DNA of 64,000 nt from Pisolithus tinctorius (taxonomy: Eukaryota; Basidiomycota; Agaricomycetes; Boletales; Pisolithaceae): assembly GCA_024663395.1 (NCBI GenBank), contig JANFAH010000011.1, positions 496,001 to 560,000 on the forward strand, read 5' to 3'. The position numbers were made by a program, and so were the translations under genes. Positions 21,252-33,099 of the stretch are shown here, one piece after another (the stretch's first letter is position 1; each line of letters begins with the position of its first letter). The notes under the pieces are model-generated. The model searched no databases and had not been told where the DNA came from. It saw nothing but the letters and a program-made list of their open reading frames with translations.

Positions 21252-22998
21252 TGGAGCCCACCGCTGTGAGTCAAAGTGTGGAAAGGTGGTGAAAACCAAC
21301 CAAAACCAACACAAAAGACAAATGTAGAGCGAGTGGTGGTGTGCCTCCGCGGAACCTGGAGTGCAGAAACCTAAATGTGGGGGGGAACTTCAAGTAGAGG
21401 TGCTCCTGGCACAAGTCGATGATGAGTTACACAGGAGTGGATGGATGACTAAATGAGAGGTTGCTGACTAAGCACTGATGATACTGCTGATGATGAATAG
21501 AGGTGGATAGACCCTTGATGGAGCCTCAACTACCAATGATACGAATGAAGACAGATAGACTCTTCCAAATGAGCCTCAACTGCCAATGATGAGATATGCT
21601 GAGCTGAGCTGACTTCTGGGTGACTTCTGAATTGCTTCTCTGGTAGCTAAGTACATGGGGGTTTATATACTATGGGGGGAGCACAGCTTGTGACAAACAA
21701 GGCACAAACACTTGGTAAGTAATGAGTAAGGACTGAGTAATCATGATGAGTAAGCGAGAAATGAAAAGTAAGCAAGCAAGGAGGATTGGTAAGTATTGGC
21801 AATGAACAAGTCAAGGATAGTCAAAAATATCACAGAATGAGTCAAATAGAGTCAGAAACTGAGTAAGTGCAATGATATCACATTAGGGGGTGGTGATGCA
21901 AGTCAGATCTTGGTGGAGACATCTCTAGACCCAAAGATGGCATGACAGATGGATGGTGTTTCCAGATGGGGAAGTATTAATTCCAGAATTGAAGGGCATG
22001 AGTCAGGTGTCAAAGGGGGCTAGGGCATTGGGGGTCTGTGGGGCAATGAGAGCATACGTGATCACGTCTCCCACCCTTCCATCCTCTCAGTGAAGTTAAC
22101 AAAAACTTCATGAATGGGGTTCTGATGGAGGAGGAGGAGAAGGAGGGATGTCTTCTGCTGGATCTTGCAGTAAGAAGGCAAGATGCATGTCATACTTGTC
22201 ATGAATGCAATCAGGGAGGCTGGAGTACAGTAGATTATGCTGCAGCTGTTGCAATGTGGGAAGAATGATGGACGAGACTGGAATAAAGACAGTGCAGGGA
22301 GCAGGGAGGAATGATCCATATGCTTCATCAACCGGGGAGACTGAAATGACCACATAAGACCTTTCTAACTGAGTGACAGACCTGAGGTGACCAAAGAACA
22401 TCCTTCTGGAAGTCATACTGACAAGGAGAACACACTGACCAAGCTGCATGGGATGAGATGGGGCTGACAACAATGGGATGAACCAGGGGGCTTCAGGACA
22501 GAAGCTGGTGGGAATGCCTGGCAGATATATGTAGCCACTGTCTCTGGCAAATGAGACAAGCGAGATGATCGATGAAGAGGTGGCCATGATTGATGGACTT
22601 CGTGAAACGAGCATCTGATGGATGGAGTGCTGTAGAAACACGCAGGGTGCGAGGATCCTCTCCAAATTTGGAAGGAAGAATCGTGGGGCTGAGCACTTTA
22701 AGCGAGTGTGGGAATGGAGTCGATATCTTTGGAAATGGTGGAGATACGACAAAAACCGGAATGCCATACACGGGCGCTAAAAACCTTTAACGTGCGCTTA
22801 ACTCGCTTCCTCTTTTCTCTTTAGCACTGATGACTCGTTCTTGTGCGAAGGATGACTGTTAATGTCCAACAGTCTTTCTATGCATGAGGCCTTTAGTCTT
22901 CATCTGCATGCTTGGGCATTGTGTGCAACTTGTCAACGAGTTAGGCAGAGTCAGCTGTAACCATGTCCACAACACCTTTGGTGTGTGACACCGCGAGG
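21252..22998 (+). promoter_or_regulatory. Primer-binding site, interrupted by a 1.8-kb repeat
   Basis: TGGAGCCCACCGC lies at 21,252-21,264 and continues GAGGGG after the insertion (from 22,995). The related gypsy element at 45,149 (minus strand) has TGGAGCCCACCATGAGGGG in the same place, which supports the call. A tRNA with a matching 3' end would be the primer. The insertion makes this copy unable to prime normally. Confidence 0.7.
21265..22990 (-). mobile_element. 1.7-kb TGTGAG...GTGACA repeat, copy 1
   Basis: It starts TGTGAGTCAAAGTGTGG and ends CCTTTGGTGTGTGACA, with CCGC duplicated on each side (21,261-21,264 and 22,991-22,994). A TATATA-containing segment follows GCTAAGTACATGGGGG. On the minus strand an open frame from a methionine at 22,665 to 22,108 (185 codons; open upstream to 22,767) reads MERILAPCVFLQHSIHQ, then SFARDSGYIYLPG, LERSYVVISVSPVDEAYG and DPAEDIPPSPPPPSEP. 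I do not recognise the product. The TG...CA ends could mean a very long solo LTR. Related copies are at 28,176-30,023 and 41,384-43,236. Confidence 0.85.
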
Positions 22999-23079
22999 GG
23001 GGTTCTGTCCAATTTGGGGAAAGAAGCCACCGTTTTATCACCGAATGAAGTTTTTGCTGGGTTGACTTGGACAAGCTAA

Positions 23080-23814
23080 GTGTTCAGAGTCTTGATTCTA
23101 GCTACCATCTACACTCAGGAATTTGGGAAATTTTCAGAGTTATTTTTCGAGCAGCAAATGTTGAGCAAGTATCTAAGTCAAAGATCCCTTGAGCCGAGAA
23201 GCAAGTCCAAAGGCAAATTATTAGTTGAATTTCTGCGAAGAAGCTGTGAGAATGTGCTGAGAGAACTCGAGGGAATGCCACTGAGGCATTCGAGGGATGC
23301 ACCATGGTTCTCGGGGTATGCATCTGACCTTTTTAGGTATTTCAGAGAGGTTCGAAGTCTTTGCAAGCGTGAGAATTGCTTTGATGACCAAGAATGGGTG
23401 AAATGGGTTTGCTGGTATGCAAGCAGTGAAGTCTCGGACTCATGGTATGAATCCATTGAAGATCAGCTGAGTTGGCCTGAATTCGTGGTGGCCATTGCGC
23501 ATTTGTATCCTGGGTCCCAGAAAATGGATCAACAGTACTCGAGGAATGACCTTTACAGCCTCGTTGACAGCCAAGCAAGAAGAGAAATTCATACAGAGGA
23601 AGAACTGATGAACTACAGACTCTATTTTCTAGATTTAGCAACATTTCTATGGGTTTCGAAGCATCTTGAGGCTGACGAGCTCGAAGACCTCTATTTACAA
23701 GGCTTTGACAAGGAATTCCAGCATGAAATCATTTGGAAAATGCGATGCGACGATCGACAGCGACACTCGGACGATCCATGGCCCATGCAGCAAGTAACAT
23801 ACACAGCAACATGA
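23080..23814 (+). CDS. Gag-like protein of the LTR retroelement
   Basis: The 244-codon frame lies downstream of the primer-binding site. The core reads SGYASDLFRYFREVRSLCKR, then EWVKWVCWYASSEVSDSWYE, WPEFVVAIAHLYPG and LYSLVDSQARREIHTEEELM, and is helix-rich. This matches the retrotransposon gag/capsid fold seen in basidiomycete Ty3/gypsy elements, and its layout parallels the gag at 44,529-44,987. No CCHC zinc knuckle is visible. The start chosen is the first methionine, but translation might begin at MLSKYLSQRSLEPRSKSKG. The product would form the retroelement particle in the cytoplasm. Confidence 0.7.
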   Translation: MFRVLILATIYTQEFGKFSELFFEQQMLSKYLSQRSLEPRSKSKGKLLVEFLRRSCENVLRELEGMPLRHSRDAPWFSGYASDLFRYFREVRSLCKRENCFDDQEWVKWVCWYASSEVSDSWYESIEDQLSWPEFVVAIAHLYPGSQKMDQQYSRNDLYSLVDSQARREIHTEEELMNYRLYFLDLATFLWVSKHLEADELEDLYLQGFDKEFQHEIIWKMRCDDRQRHSDDPWPMQQVTYTAT

Positions 23815-23835
23815 CTACTACACAAAGGATTTTGC

Positions 23836-24999
23836 TTGGAGCGAGCACAAACAAGCACAGGAGACTACTATGAGCCACGAAGTGACCCAGAATCGAGTTC
23901 AGACAAGCAACATCTATCTACAAAGTGTTTTCTGCCTACAGCTACACATGCCTCGCTGATGTCCAGTATACAGGGATCTACAGAGTTATCAGGATACATA
24001 GAGTGTGAGAAAGTACCGAAGTTAGTTTCGACAAGTCACACACAGCCACCAAGTTCATCTGAGAAGACAAAGAGTGAAGACCGAAGCCCTGGCAGGCTCG
24101 TCGAAGCAGCCACAGCAACCTGTTTTGAGACAGGAGAGTTTTCTTTGAGTACGAACAGAATACTGACTACTGAGTTACAGGAAGCAGTAGAACTCGAGCA
24201 GGTTGGAACAGCATTGGTGGAGGAACTGCTCACAGTGAAAGTCCCATTCGAATTCGAGGCGAATTACAACACACAAAGGGGTTTTTCATTTTGTTCATAT
24301 CGAGCTTCTCTGATGGCTACTGGTGTGTCACTACAGGAGTCCTACCTAAGAGGTCAAGGCAGTGAAGGGAGCGGCCTTGGAGTTCCTGCAGTCAGCAGAT
24401 ATACACATCAGTTAACCAATGACCTATTCAGGTCAAAGATTCCACTCGAATTCGAAGCCGAAAGGCTCGAAGAACACCCGAAGCCCACAGGAGTTGAAGT
24501 TGAAGGGCTCGAAACACTTGCAGGCAGTCATGAAGTGGAAAGGTTGGCATACAAAGAGGTCATTGACTCACACAGAGCGCCACAGCACATGAATCACATC
24601 GAGTCGAAGGTTATTGCAAGAAGAATTCAGATCGAGGAGCCATCGAGGCTCATCATACAAAGGAAGCTGCCAGAAGAAGTTTTGCGAATCAAAATGTTGA
24701 AGCACGTGGTGAGGATAGATGCCCTCGCACTCGAAATATTCCATGGCCACACAGTATCAGCAATAAATGTTTTATTTGAGGATTCGTTGAGTGAATCGAC
24801 ACACACACTTGGTATTAGGACTTGCACAGAAAGTCCTGCGATGTTGACTAAGTGGAGTCACATGACCACTCTGCACGTTGTGGCCATGCGCACTCAAGTA
24901 ATACTACATACTGACAACTCTAGAGTTATAGACCAACTATGCAAGATCGCGACGATCGGATATGAAGAATGGGGCAAGTGGCATACTGTATGGAAGTGA
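23836..24999 (+). CDS. Gag-distal open frame of unknown function
   Basis: A 387-codon frame begins 22 bases after the gag stop, so it may be a readthrough or frameshift extension. It is rich in Glu, Ser, Thr and Leu. It contains two related blocks (VKVPFEFEANYN, then SKIPLEFEAERLEE) about 65 residues apart. The end (GYEEWGKWHTVWK) resembles the YEWGEW motifs of the following module array. No protease or polymerase signature is present. It may be a decayed spacer or structural extension. Confidence 0.45.
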   Translation: MERAQTSTGDYYEPRSDPESSSDKQHLSTKCFLPTATHASLMSSIQGSTELSGYIECEKVPKLVSTSHTQPPSSSEKTKSEDRSPGRLVEAATATCFETGEFSLSTNRILTTELQEAVELEQVGTALVEELLTVKVPFEFEANYNTQRGFSFCSYRASLMATGVSLQESYLRGQGSEGSGLGVPAVSRYTHQLTNDLFRSKIPLEFEAERLEEHPKPTGVEVEGLETLAGSHEVERLAYKEVIDSHRAPQHMNHIESKVIARRIQIEEPSRLIIQRKLPEEVLRIKMLKHVVRIDALALEIFHGHTVSAINVLFEDSLSESTHTLGIRTCTESPAMLTKWSHMTTLHVVAMRTQVILHTDNSRVIDQLCKIATIGYEEWGKWHTVWK

Positions 25000-25594
25000 C
25001 CACGATTATGAGCAATGGCGGCAGCAGTAAGGATGACAATGGCAGCAACCCAAGCGACAGCAACAACGACAGTGACCCTACTTAGCGCAGATAAATGGCC
25101 GTACGAGGTTGGGGGTGCTGTCCAGTGGGAACGATGTGCGACGAGCATGGGTACTGAGCTCGACGGCTCGAAGGTTCATTTTGATTTCGAAACGCCTTAC
25201 TTACATCATCAGTATTCTAGGGAAAACGGCTATCTACGACAAACAGCGATGATCGCAATACAAAGAAGGTCAACGATGGACTATGAATGAGCAATGGCGA
25301 CAGCAAGAAGAGAAATGACGATGACTAGACTTAGTGCAGATCGATGGCCAAGCAAGATCAGATGTGCTGCTCAACAGAATTGGGGCACGAGGAATGCAGA
25401 TGGAGAGCCCAATGGCTCACAGGTTCATTCATATTTTGAAATGTTTTACTTACATCTACGCTATTCTAGGGCGGAATGAGGAGCCGGATATCTACAACGG
25501 ACAACGATTGCAATACAAGGAATGACGACGACGATTATGCTGAGCGCAGATACTGAGCCCTATGGCTCAAGGTTTTATGTCGATTTCAGGATGT

Positions 25595-26536
25595 TGTCAA
25601 GTATGGGTTTACCCTCGGGTGACCGGGCTTCAAGACCGGGTGACAGGGGCTAGCCCAGGTGGCCAGAGTCAAGGCCGGAAGACAGGGCTTAAGTCTGAGT
25701 GGCCAAAGTCGAGGCCGAGAGACAGGGGCCAAGTCTGGTTGGACTGGAGTCAAGGCTGGAGGTCAGGGGCTAAGTCCAGAGGACCGGACTTAAGGCCGGG
25801 AGTGTGGGAATAAGACTGGTAGCATGGGAAACTGACCGGTCTTGGGGTGCGCACAGGGGGAAGCTGGTCTGGGGTTGGATCTACCTCCCTTGGTCTCAGC
25901 TTATGTGCTGTACCCTTATGCAAGCCGGGGAGAGGTCCGGGACAGGGACTGGGGATAGCTTAAGGCTCAGCCTTAGCTATAGAGTAGTCTCGGGGTGTAG
26001 TATGGAGTTGAGGGTAATACTAAGTTGATATTCTGACTGAGGGTGCTATGAAGTATGTACAGGGGTTAAATACATGAGGCCGGTCTGGAGTAAAGAACAT
26101 GAAGCCGGACTTGTGAATAAGCTATTAGCAAGATGATTAGCAAGAGTGAGGATAGCCACAGAGGCTGTGCAGAGACTAATAGCTAAAGTCCAGGTGACCG
26201 GCATACCGGGGTCAGACACAGGATTTGTACAGTAAGCAAAGTCAGATGAATGGGCTAGACTAAATATAGTACAAACAAAGGGAAACAGACCAGAGTTATG
26301 TCCGAGTGACCCAGACATAGACCTGGGAGGACCGGGGTGGAGCAGCACAAGGCCAGGAGGCCGAAATGGACCGGAGATAGGGGTAAAACACTGGACTTGA
26401 GTTATGCAGGCCAGAGTTGAGTTATCTAGGGCCAGGATTGGGTTTTCTAGGCTGGACTAGGACCGGAGTTGACCGGAGTTAGGGGCTAGGGGTCTGGACT
26501 GGGCTGAGTCCAAGTCCAAGAGTCATGGATATGACA
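25595..26536. mobile_element. Solo LTR, 942 bp
   Basis: The sequence begins TGTCAAGTATGGG and ends GGATATGACA. It is flanked by a 5-bp duplication, GATGT (25,590-25,594 and 26,537-26,541). Removing it restores the module motif CAGGATGTTTTACTTAC. The interior is rich in GACCGG and GGCCGG and has no open gene. It is grouped with 49,904-50,472 and 57,050-57,865 by its ends. Confidence 0.8.
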
Positions 26537-27265
26537 GATGTTTTACTTACAACTATCCTACTCTAGGAAAAGCAGATGTGCGGGATGACACTCGAACGAT
26601 GTCTGAGCAGTGGCGATTCAAGGATCTATGATGGTCTACCAAGGACAGTGGACTGTCAAGGAGAAGCTACGTGACACAATACAGCGGTACTACTACGAGT
26701 GGGGCGAATGGTCAGGACAAGCTGAAGGCTTAAATCTAGTGACAGCGACAGTTACAACGATGACAACGACAGTGACTACAGTGACAGTGACAACGACGAC
26801 AACGAGGCTCGAAGCAGATTGGTGGCTGTACGAGGTTGGAGGTGCCGTCCAATGGGAACAATGTGCGACAAGTGTGGATACTGAGCTCGATGGCTCAGAG
26901 GTACGTTTTGATTTCGAGATGCCTTACTTACATCTATGCTATTCCAGGGAAGACAACTATCTACGACGAACAGCAACGATTGCAATACAAGCAATGACGA
27001 CAATGATTGCACTGAGTGCGGATCAGCGGCCAGGCAAGATCAGATGTGCCATTCTATGGAGACAAGGTGTGATGAGTGCGTGTACTGGGCTCGATGGCCC
27101 AAGGTTTTGTTTCGATTCTATAGCATCTTACTTACAGCGTTTCTACACTAGGGAAAATGGGTATAGACGACGAAGACCAAAGGAAATCCAAACAATCATG
27201 ATACAAAGAACAATGATGGCCCTACTTAGCACAGAACAAAGGCTGTATGAGACCAGAAGAGCCAT

Positions 27266-27613
27266 TGTAGGAAAAGGGATTATAATGGGAGAGTGAGGGA
27301 TAGGGTGAAATCTGAGGGGAGAGAGTAAGCCAAAGGGGCTTCTATAGCCTAGGCAAGGATCCTGGTAGTCGTCTGAAGGCTTCTAAGGCTGTCTTGGTGC
27401 AGGGAACAACCTGCTCGAACTCGTCTCTCGTCTCTGGTAACTTGTCTATTTTTTAAAAAAAAAACTAACTACATCCAGTACTAGGTAGTGCTGACTAAGC
27501 AACCAAAATGCGAAATTCTAAGTACCACTAGCAGACAAAACACCTGGAATCAAAACTAAATAAAATGAACAAAATAAAACAATTCCCCTAGTAGGGAAAT
27601 TACATTCCCTACA
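27266..27613 (-). mobile_element. Solo LTR of the gypsy family, 348 bp
   Basis: It begins TGTAGGAAAAGGG and ends AAATTACATTCCCTACA, with CCAT duplicated at 27,262-27,265 and 27,614-27,617. It matches the LTR at 45,150-45,479 in sequence and orientation (shared GGGGCTTCTATAGCCT, CTTGGTGCAGGGAA and GACTAAGCAACCAAAA). Confidence 0.85.
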
Positions 27614-28175
27614 CCATCTGATGGAAACAGGGTGTGACAAGCGCAGATATTGAGCATTACGGCCCAGGGTTTTGTTTCGATTTCATAGCAGTCTACTTAC
27701 AGCTATCCTACTCTAGAAAAAATGGATGTACGCAATGAAGAGTGTGAGCAATGACAACGAGAGTGACAGTGATGTCAGCAACGTTCGACACAGGTCAAAG
27801 GCCATGTGAGGCTAGAACAGCCATCCAGTGGAAACGAGGCATGATGAGCACAGGTACTGGGCTCGACAGCCCAGGGTTTTGTTTTGATTTCAGAATGTTT
27901 TACTTACAACTATGCTACTCTAGGGAAAACGGGCAATTGAGACAAGGCTGTGAACAACCGATGGCGGTATCGACTCAGGCACAAGTGGCAGCGACAATGG
28001 CACTTGATGCCAACCGAAGGCCACATGAAGAGAAAATAGTCATTTTATGGAGACAAGGTGCGAGGAGCGTGGGTACTGAGCCTGATGGCTCAGTGGTTTG
28101 CTTTGATTTCTGCATGTTTTACTTACATCCCGGTTGTTCTAGTGAAGCCAGATGTCTACAACGGACAACTATCGC

Positions 28176-30023
28176 TGTGAGTCAAAGTGTGGAAAGGTGG
28201 TGAAAACCAACCAAAACCAACACAAAAGACAAATGTAGAGCAAGTGGTGGTGTGCCTCCGCGGAACCTGGAGTGCAGAAACCTAAGAGGGGGAAAATTCA
28301 ATAGCAGGTGCTCCTAGCACAAGTCGACAACGAGTTATGCAGGAGTAGACAAGCGAGTGATGATTGAATGGGGGATGCTGAACAGAGTGAAGGTGTTCAG
28401 CCAAAAGGACTTCTGGAATGATGGACTTTGGTACAATGTGCTCCTGGCGCAAGTTGTTGACGAGTTATGCAGGAGTGGATGGATGACTAAGCAGGACTGC
28501 TGACTAAGTGGGGAGCTTCAGATGATGAAGGATGGTGGTAGATAGACCCCTTCATGGAGCCTCAACTACCAATGATATGAATGGAGACAGATAGACTCTT
28601 CTGAATGAGCCTCAACTGTCAACAATGAGTTATGCACTGAAGAACTGACTGCTGGACTGCTTCTGATTGCTTTTTTTTAGCTAAGTACATGGGGGTTTAT
28701 ATACTGTGGGGGGAGCACAGCTTGTGACAAACAAGGCACAAACACTTGGTAAGTAATGAGTAAGGACTGAGTAATCATGATGAGTAAGCGAGAAATGAAA
28801 AGTAAGCAAGCAAAGAAGATTGGTAAGTATTGGCAATAAACGAGTCAAGGATAGTCAAAACATCACAAAATGAGTCAAATAGAATCAGAAACTGAGTAAG
28901 TGCACTGATATCACATTAGGGGGTGGCGATGCAAGTCAGATCTTGGCGGAGACATCTCTAGATCCAAAGATAGCATGACAGATGGACAGTGTTTCCAGAT
29001 AGGGAAGTATTAATTCCAGAATTGAAGGGCATGAGTCAGGTGTCAAAGGGGGCTAGGGCATTGGGGGTCTGTGGGGCAATGGGAGCATACATGATCGCAT
29101 CTCCCACCCTTTCATCCTCTCAGCGAAGTTAACAAAAACTTCATGGGCAGGGCTCTGATGGAGGAGGAGGAGAAGGGGGGATGTCTTCTGCTGGATCTTG
29201 CAGTAAGAAGGCAAGATGCATGTCATACTCATCATGAATGTGATCAGGGAGGCTGGAGGACAGTAGATTATACTGCAGCTGTCGCAATGTGGGAAGAATG
29301 ATGGATGAGACTGGAATAAAGATGGTGCAGGGAGCAGGGAGGAACAATCCATATGCTTCATCAACTGGGGAGACTGAAACGACCACATAAGACCTTTCTA
29401 ACCAAGTGACAGACCTGAGGCGACCAAAGAGTGTCCTTCTGGAAGTCATACTGACAAGGAGAACACGCTGACCAAGCTGCATGGGACGGGATGGGGCTGA
29501 CAACAACAGGATGAACCAGGGGGCTTCAGGACAGAAGCTGGTGGGAACACCTGGCAGATATACGTAGCCACTGTCTCTGGCAAATGAGACAAGCAAGATG
29601 ACTGATGAAGAGGTGGCCATGATTGATGGACTTAGTGAAATGAGTGTCTGATGGATGGAGTGCTGTAGAAATGCACAGGGTGCGAGGATCCTCTCCAAAT
29701 TTGGAAGGAAGAATCATGGGGCTGAGCACTTTAAGCGAGTGTGGGAACGGAGTCAATATCTTTGGAAATGGCGGAGATACGATGGAAACCAGAATGCAGT
29801 ACACAGGCACTAAAAACTTTTAATGTGTGCTTAACTCACTTCCTCTTCTCTCTTTAGCACTGATGACTCGTTCTTGTGCAAAGGATGACTGTTAACATCC
29901 AACAGTCTTTCTACACATGAGGCCTTTAGTCTTCATCTGCATGCTTGGGCATTGTGCGCAACTCGTCGACGAGTTAGGCAGAGTCAGCTGTAACCATGTC
30001 CACAACACCTTTGGTGTGTGACA
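28176..30023 (-). mobile_element. 1.8-kb TGTGAG...GTGACA repeat, copy 2
   Basis: The ends match copy 1. The target duplication is TCGC on the left (28,172-28,175) and TCGT on the right (30,024-30,027), a change at a possible CpG. It carries about 120 bp near 28,300-28,480 that copy 1 lacks. The minus-strand frame at 29,141-29,698 encodes 185 residues aligned to copy 1 without gaps and with no stop. It interrupts a coding module of the LTR element. Confidence 0.85.
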
Positions 30024-30914
30024 TCGTGGTGCAAGGAACTACGACGGTCTACAAGGAAAGACAGTGAACTGTCAAGAAGATGCTATGCGACATGATACAA
30101 TGGTATTACTATGAATGGGGTGAGTGGATAGAACAAGCTGAAGGCTTGAAGATAGCATACAGACTAGCAACTGCGACAGCAACAGTTACAATGATGACAG
30201 CAGCAACGACTACAGCAACAGCAGAGACGACGACAATGGCAATGTTAAGTGTGACGATGACAACAATGGTGCTTGGTGAGGGTCAAAGGCTGTGTGAGGC
30301 AGGGATGGCTGTCCAAAGGGAACAGAGTGCAATGGAGACCACCGAGCTTGAACGCTTGGGGTTCTGTTTTGATTCTAGAATCTGCTACTCACACCTTCAT
30401 TATTCTAGCAAAGACAGATACCTACTGCGAACTACATTTGCAATAGAAGGGCCTATGGTGGTCTACGATCGAAGATCATATGGGTGTATGGCAAGACAAG
30501 CATGAAGACTATGGTTCAAACTACTACAACAATCATCGAGGATGCAAGATTCGACAGACATGGATGCTGAGCATGATGACCTGAGTTTCTATTTTAGTTG
30601 TGCAGCTTTTTACTCACAGTTAGGTTATTTTAGGGTAGACGACAACATCAAAGAAGGAATGCATCTATATACAGTACAACAGCAAATTTCAAAGTCACAG
30701 CAAGACACACGAGATGTGAGGAGCATCGAAGCCATGCCAAGTGGGCTCGAAGGCCCAAGTCTTAGCCTTCTCTTTAAGCTGTTTTACTTACAGCTACCGC
30801 ATTTTAGGGATTGCGAATTTTTACAGAGCATCAACGAATCCTTGAGTGTCGATGCGCTTACAGTACAAAGGTCCCAATCAGGACGACCTGCGACTGCCTC
30901 CCTTCAAGATGAAG

Positions 30915-31630
30915 ATGCCTACATTACTGTCGACCGAAGCGAGTTAGTAGGTCGACACATTGTTGAATGGTTAGCAAAGGCAGACTCCATCCCCGTGTTG
31001 GATATTGTACAGAGACATCATGAAGTCTCATTTTATTTGGGAGACATCACAGATGAATGGGACGTGTTGGATATATTGGAGAGATCAGGCATCACATATA
31101 TTGTACAGAATGCCTTACTATGGCGAGGTGCGAAAGACCCCTCTGTCTACTTCAGGGGTTACGTCGAAGGCACCCGAGCCATCATCGAAGCAGCCATCAC
31201 AGCCAGTGTCCATAAGCTCGTCTACACGAGTTCCACAGGCGTCGTATTTGACAGCACTGACATCATGAATGTCGATGAATGAGTGCCCTATCTGGAGAAG
31301 CTGTTCAATGTGTATAATCTACTGCCTTACCGTTCTACCACGTCAAGCAAACCTAGACTGGACCCTGAGGGCACGACAGCAAAGCTCAATGAATCTCTAC
31401 ACCATGCTCTCCCTCCCATATGTGCCACAACCGAATATCACCACACAACGCAGACACTCAGTTCCTATGTCGCACCCACACCCAATGCTGAATCCATCCT
31501 ATCCGTGTTCAACACCCCATTTGACCCATGTGGACTCACAGACCCCATTGTCCGTTCTCGAAGCGATGGACAAGCGTTCTTCATCACAAATGGAGAAGCA
31601 TTTGGTATCTTAGACTTTACAAGGGTATAC
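30915..31630 (+). pseudogene. ERG26: Captured fragment of sterol-4-alpha-carboxylate 3-dehydrogenase
   Basis: Inside the LTR element one frame reads LVGRHIVEWLAKADSIPVLD, then FYLGDITDEWDVLDILERSG, VEGTRAIIEAAITASVHKL, VYTSSTGVVFDSTDIMNVDE, then (after a TGA) PYLEKLFNVYN. These match the N-terminal Rossmann half of ERG26/NSDHL, the ergosterol-pathway C-4 decarboxylase. A second piece (about 31,380-31,630) reads LPPICATTEYHH, YVAPTPNAESILSVFN, PFDP, RSRSDGQAFFITNGEA and LDFTR, matching the middle of basidiomycete ERG26. The glycine-rich motif is damaged (VDRSELVG), the YxxxK catalytic motif is replaced after FNVYN, and roughly 90-100 residues between the pieces are missing. No intron is visible within the first piece, which fits capture from an mRNA but does not prove it. 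It cannot be a working enzyme. Confidence 0.82.
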
Positions 31631-33099
31631 AACGAGTATGAGTGAAAACCATCACACTTAAAGGTACAGGGTACATACAAATGGCTATGTGATGAGACGA
31701 GGGTATGGCTCGTCATTGAACGGTGGTCATTTGAAGCAACAGCAAGCTTTCGATGGAGGAGATGCATAGAGGATTCATGCACTGAGCTCAACGGCTCAAT
31801 CTTTCTCTTTTGTTTTGTGTCATATCGCTTACAGCTACTTTACTATAGGAAAGTTCAGTGTCTACGAAGAGGTAGGAGCGACATCCAAGTGGCTGTGGTG
31901 TGGAAGTGCAAAGCAACACACAAGGACAAACACCGGACTATCAAATCGAGGCTACACAAGACAATTCAACAGCTCTACTACGAGTGGGGGGAATGGGTAC
32001 AGTACACAAGAGAAAGAATGCTGACATTACAGTGCAGTGTTGAAGGAAAAGAGATGTTTGATGACGAAGGCTGGGAGGCAGCATGGTGGATATTAGCAAC
32101 AACAACAGGACTGGATGTGGATCGACAGCCATGCAAAATAGGAAGTGTCATTCGATGGAGCACGATGGGTGCAGACCCTGAGCTTGACAGCTCGAATTTT
32201 CGTTTTGAATTTGGAAGGTGTCACTTACATCCTGGTTATTCTAGGGGAAACAGGTACCTACGACAAATGGCGATCGCTATACTAGAGTCCACTAGCAGCT
32301 TTGAGCAAAGTACCCACAGGTATACTGAAGAATGAGAGCGATGAACCCAGTCAGATCTACGACACCGACCATCGAGGATACAAGAGATCACACAACATTC
32401 TAAGACACATGAAGGAATCGACATGCGGCTACTGATGTCTGGAAGAGAAGAAGATGAAGCGAGTTCGAGTAGGCAAGATGGCGAGCAATATGCGAAGATT
32501 GAGGAGGGGCGAGGCTGGCCGGAACAATGAAGTCACACACAGCGTGTTTGAGGCGGTGTGGATTCAGGCACTGAGCCTGAGCACTCATTCTTGTCTTTTG
32601 TTTTTATGATGTTCTACTCATGAATCTACAGGTCTAAGGTACTCAACCAAGTCGAAGTGCAGTCACTGATATCTGAAGGAAAAGAAGATGCCAAGGTGCC
32701 CTTTTCAGTTTTGATTCAAGGATATTCTACTGCGAAGTACAGAGCCCTTAGTGTGAAGGTGAAAAGGATCAACAGGGATGGACAGTTTGAAGCTGCACAT
32801 CAGTACTTAGCATCAAGACTTCATCTGCCTGACTGCGAGGTTGAAGGCCAGCAACTAAGATTGAGTGAACTTAGTGCCCACACCTGTCGGAGTCGAAGAC
32901 CTATCAACAAAGGAGACGCAAGAATGGACAGACTTAAGGTGATATCTTTTGTTATGATTTGAACGTATACTATGCCAAAATACTTTGTATCTAGGGTCGA
33001 GATAATGGCGAACGAAGATGGGCAACTCGAGGTCACTCAGCAACACTTAGTGCAGGGCTTCGGCCACCAGGCAAAGTGCCAGACGAGGTACGAGGAGTC

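Larger units (their letters stand above)
25015..32990 (+). repeat. Array of degenerate coding modules in the LTR element
   Basis: At least ten copies of a module of about 60 residues recur on the plus strand. The consensus has SADQRPYEVG, a WEQCATSVGTELDGS-like block, FDFEMPYLHLCYSRE and NGYLRRTATIAIQ. Good copies are at about 25,075-25,265, 26,810-26,990, 27,000-27,190, 27,780-27,945, 28,000-28,170, 30,270-30,450 and 32,110-32,290; weaker ones are at 25,335-25,480, 30,560-30,640 and 31,780-31,880. The central motif in DNA is GATTTCAGAATGTTTTACTTACA, then CTATNCTACTCTAGGG. Linkers are rich in short ACA/ACG repeats. Stops separate many copies. Origin and function are unknown. Confidence 0.75.

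Noticed and set aside
22493..22771. 92-codon minus-strand ORF in the 1.8-kb repeats as a second gene
   Set aside because: It overlaps the conserved 185-codon frame in another phase. It might be an upstream exon, but nothing distinguishes it from a shadow.
25562..26348. ORFs in the GGCCGG-rich segment as genes
   Set aside because: They lie wholly within a solo LTR bounded by a GATGT duplication and have repeat-like composition.
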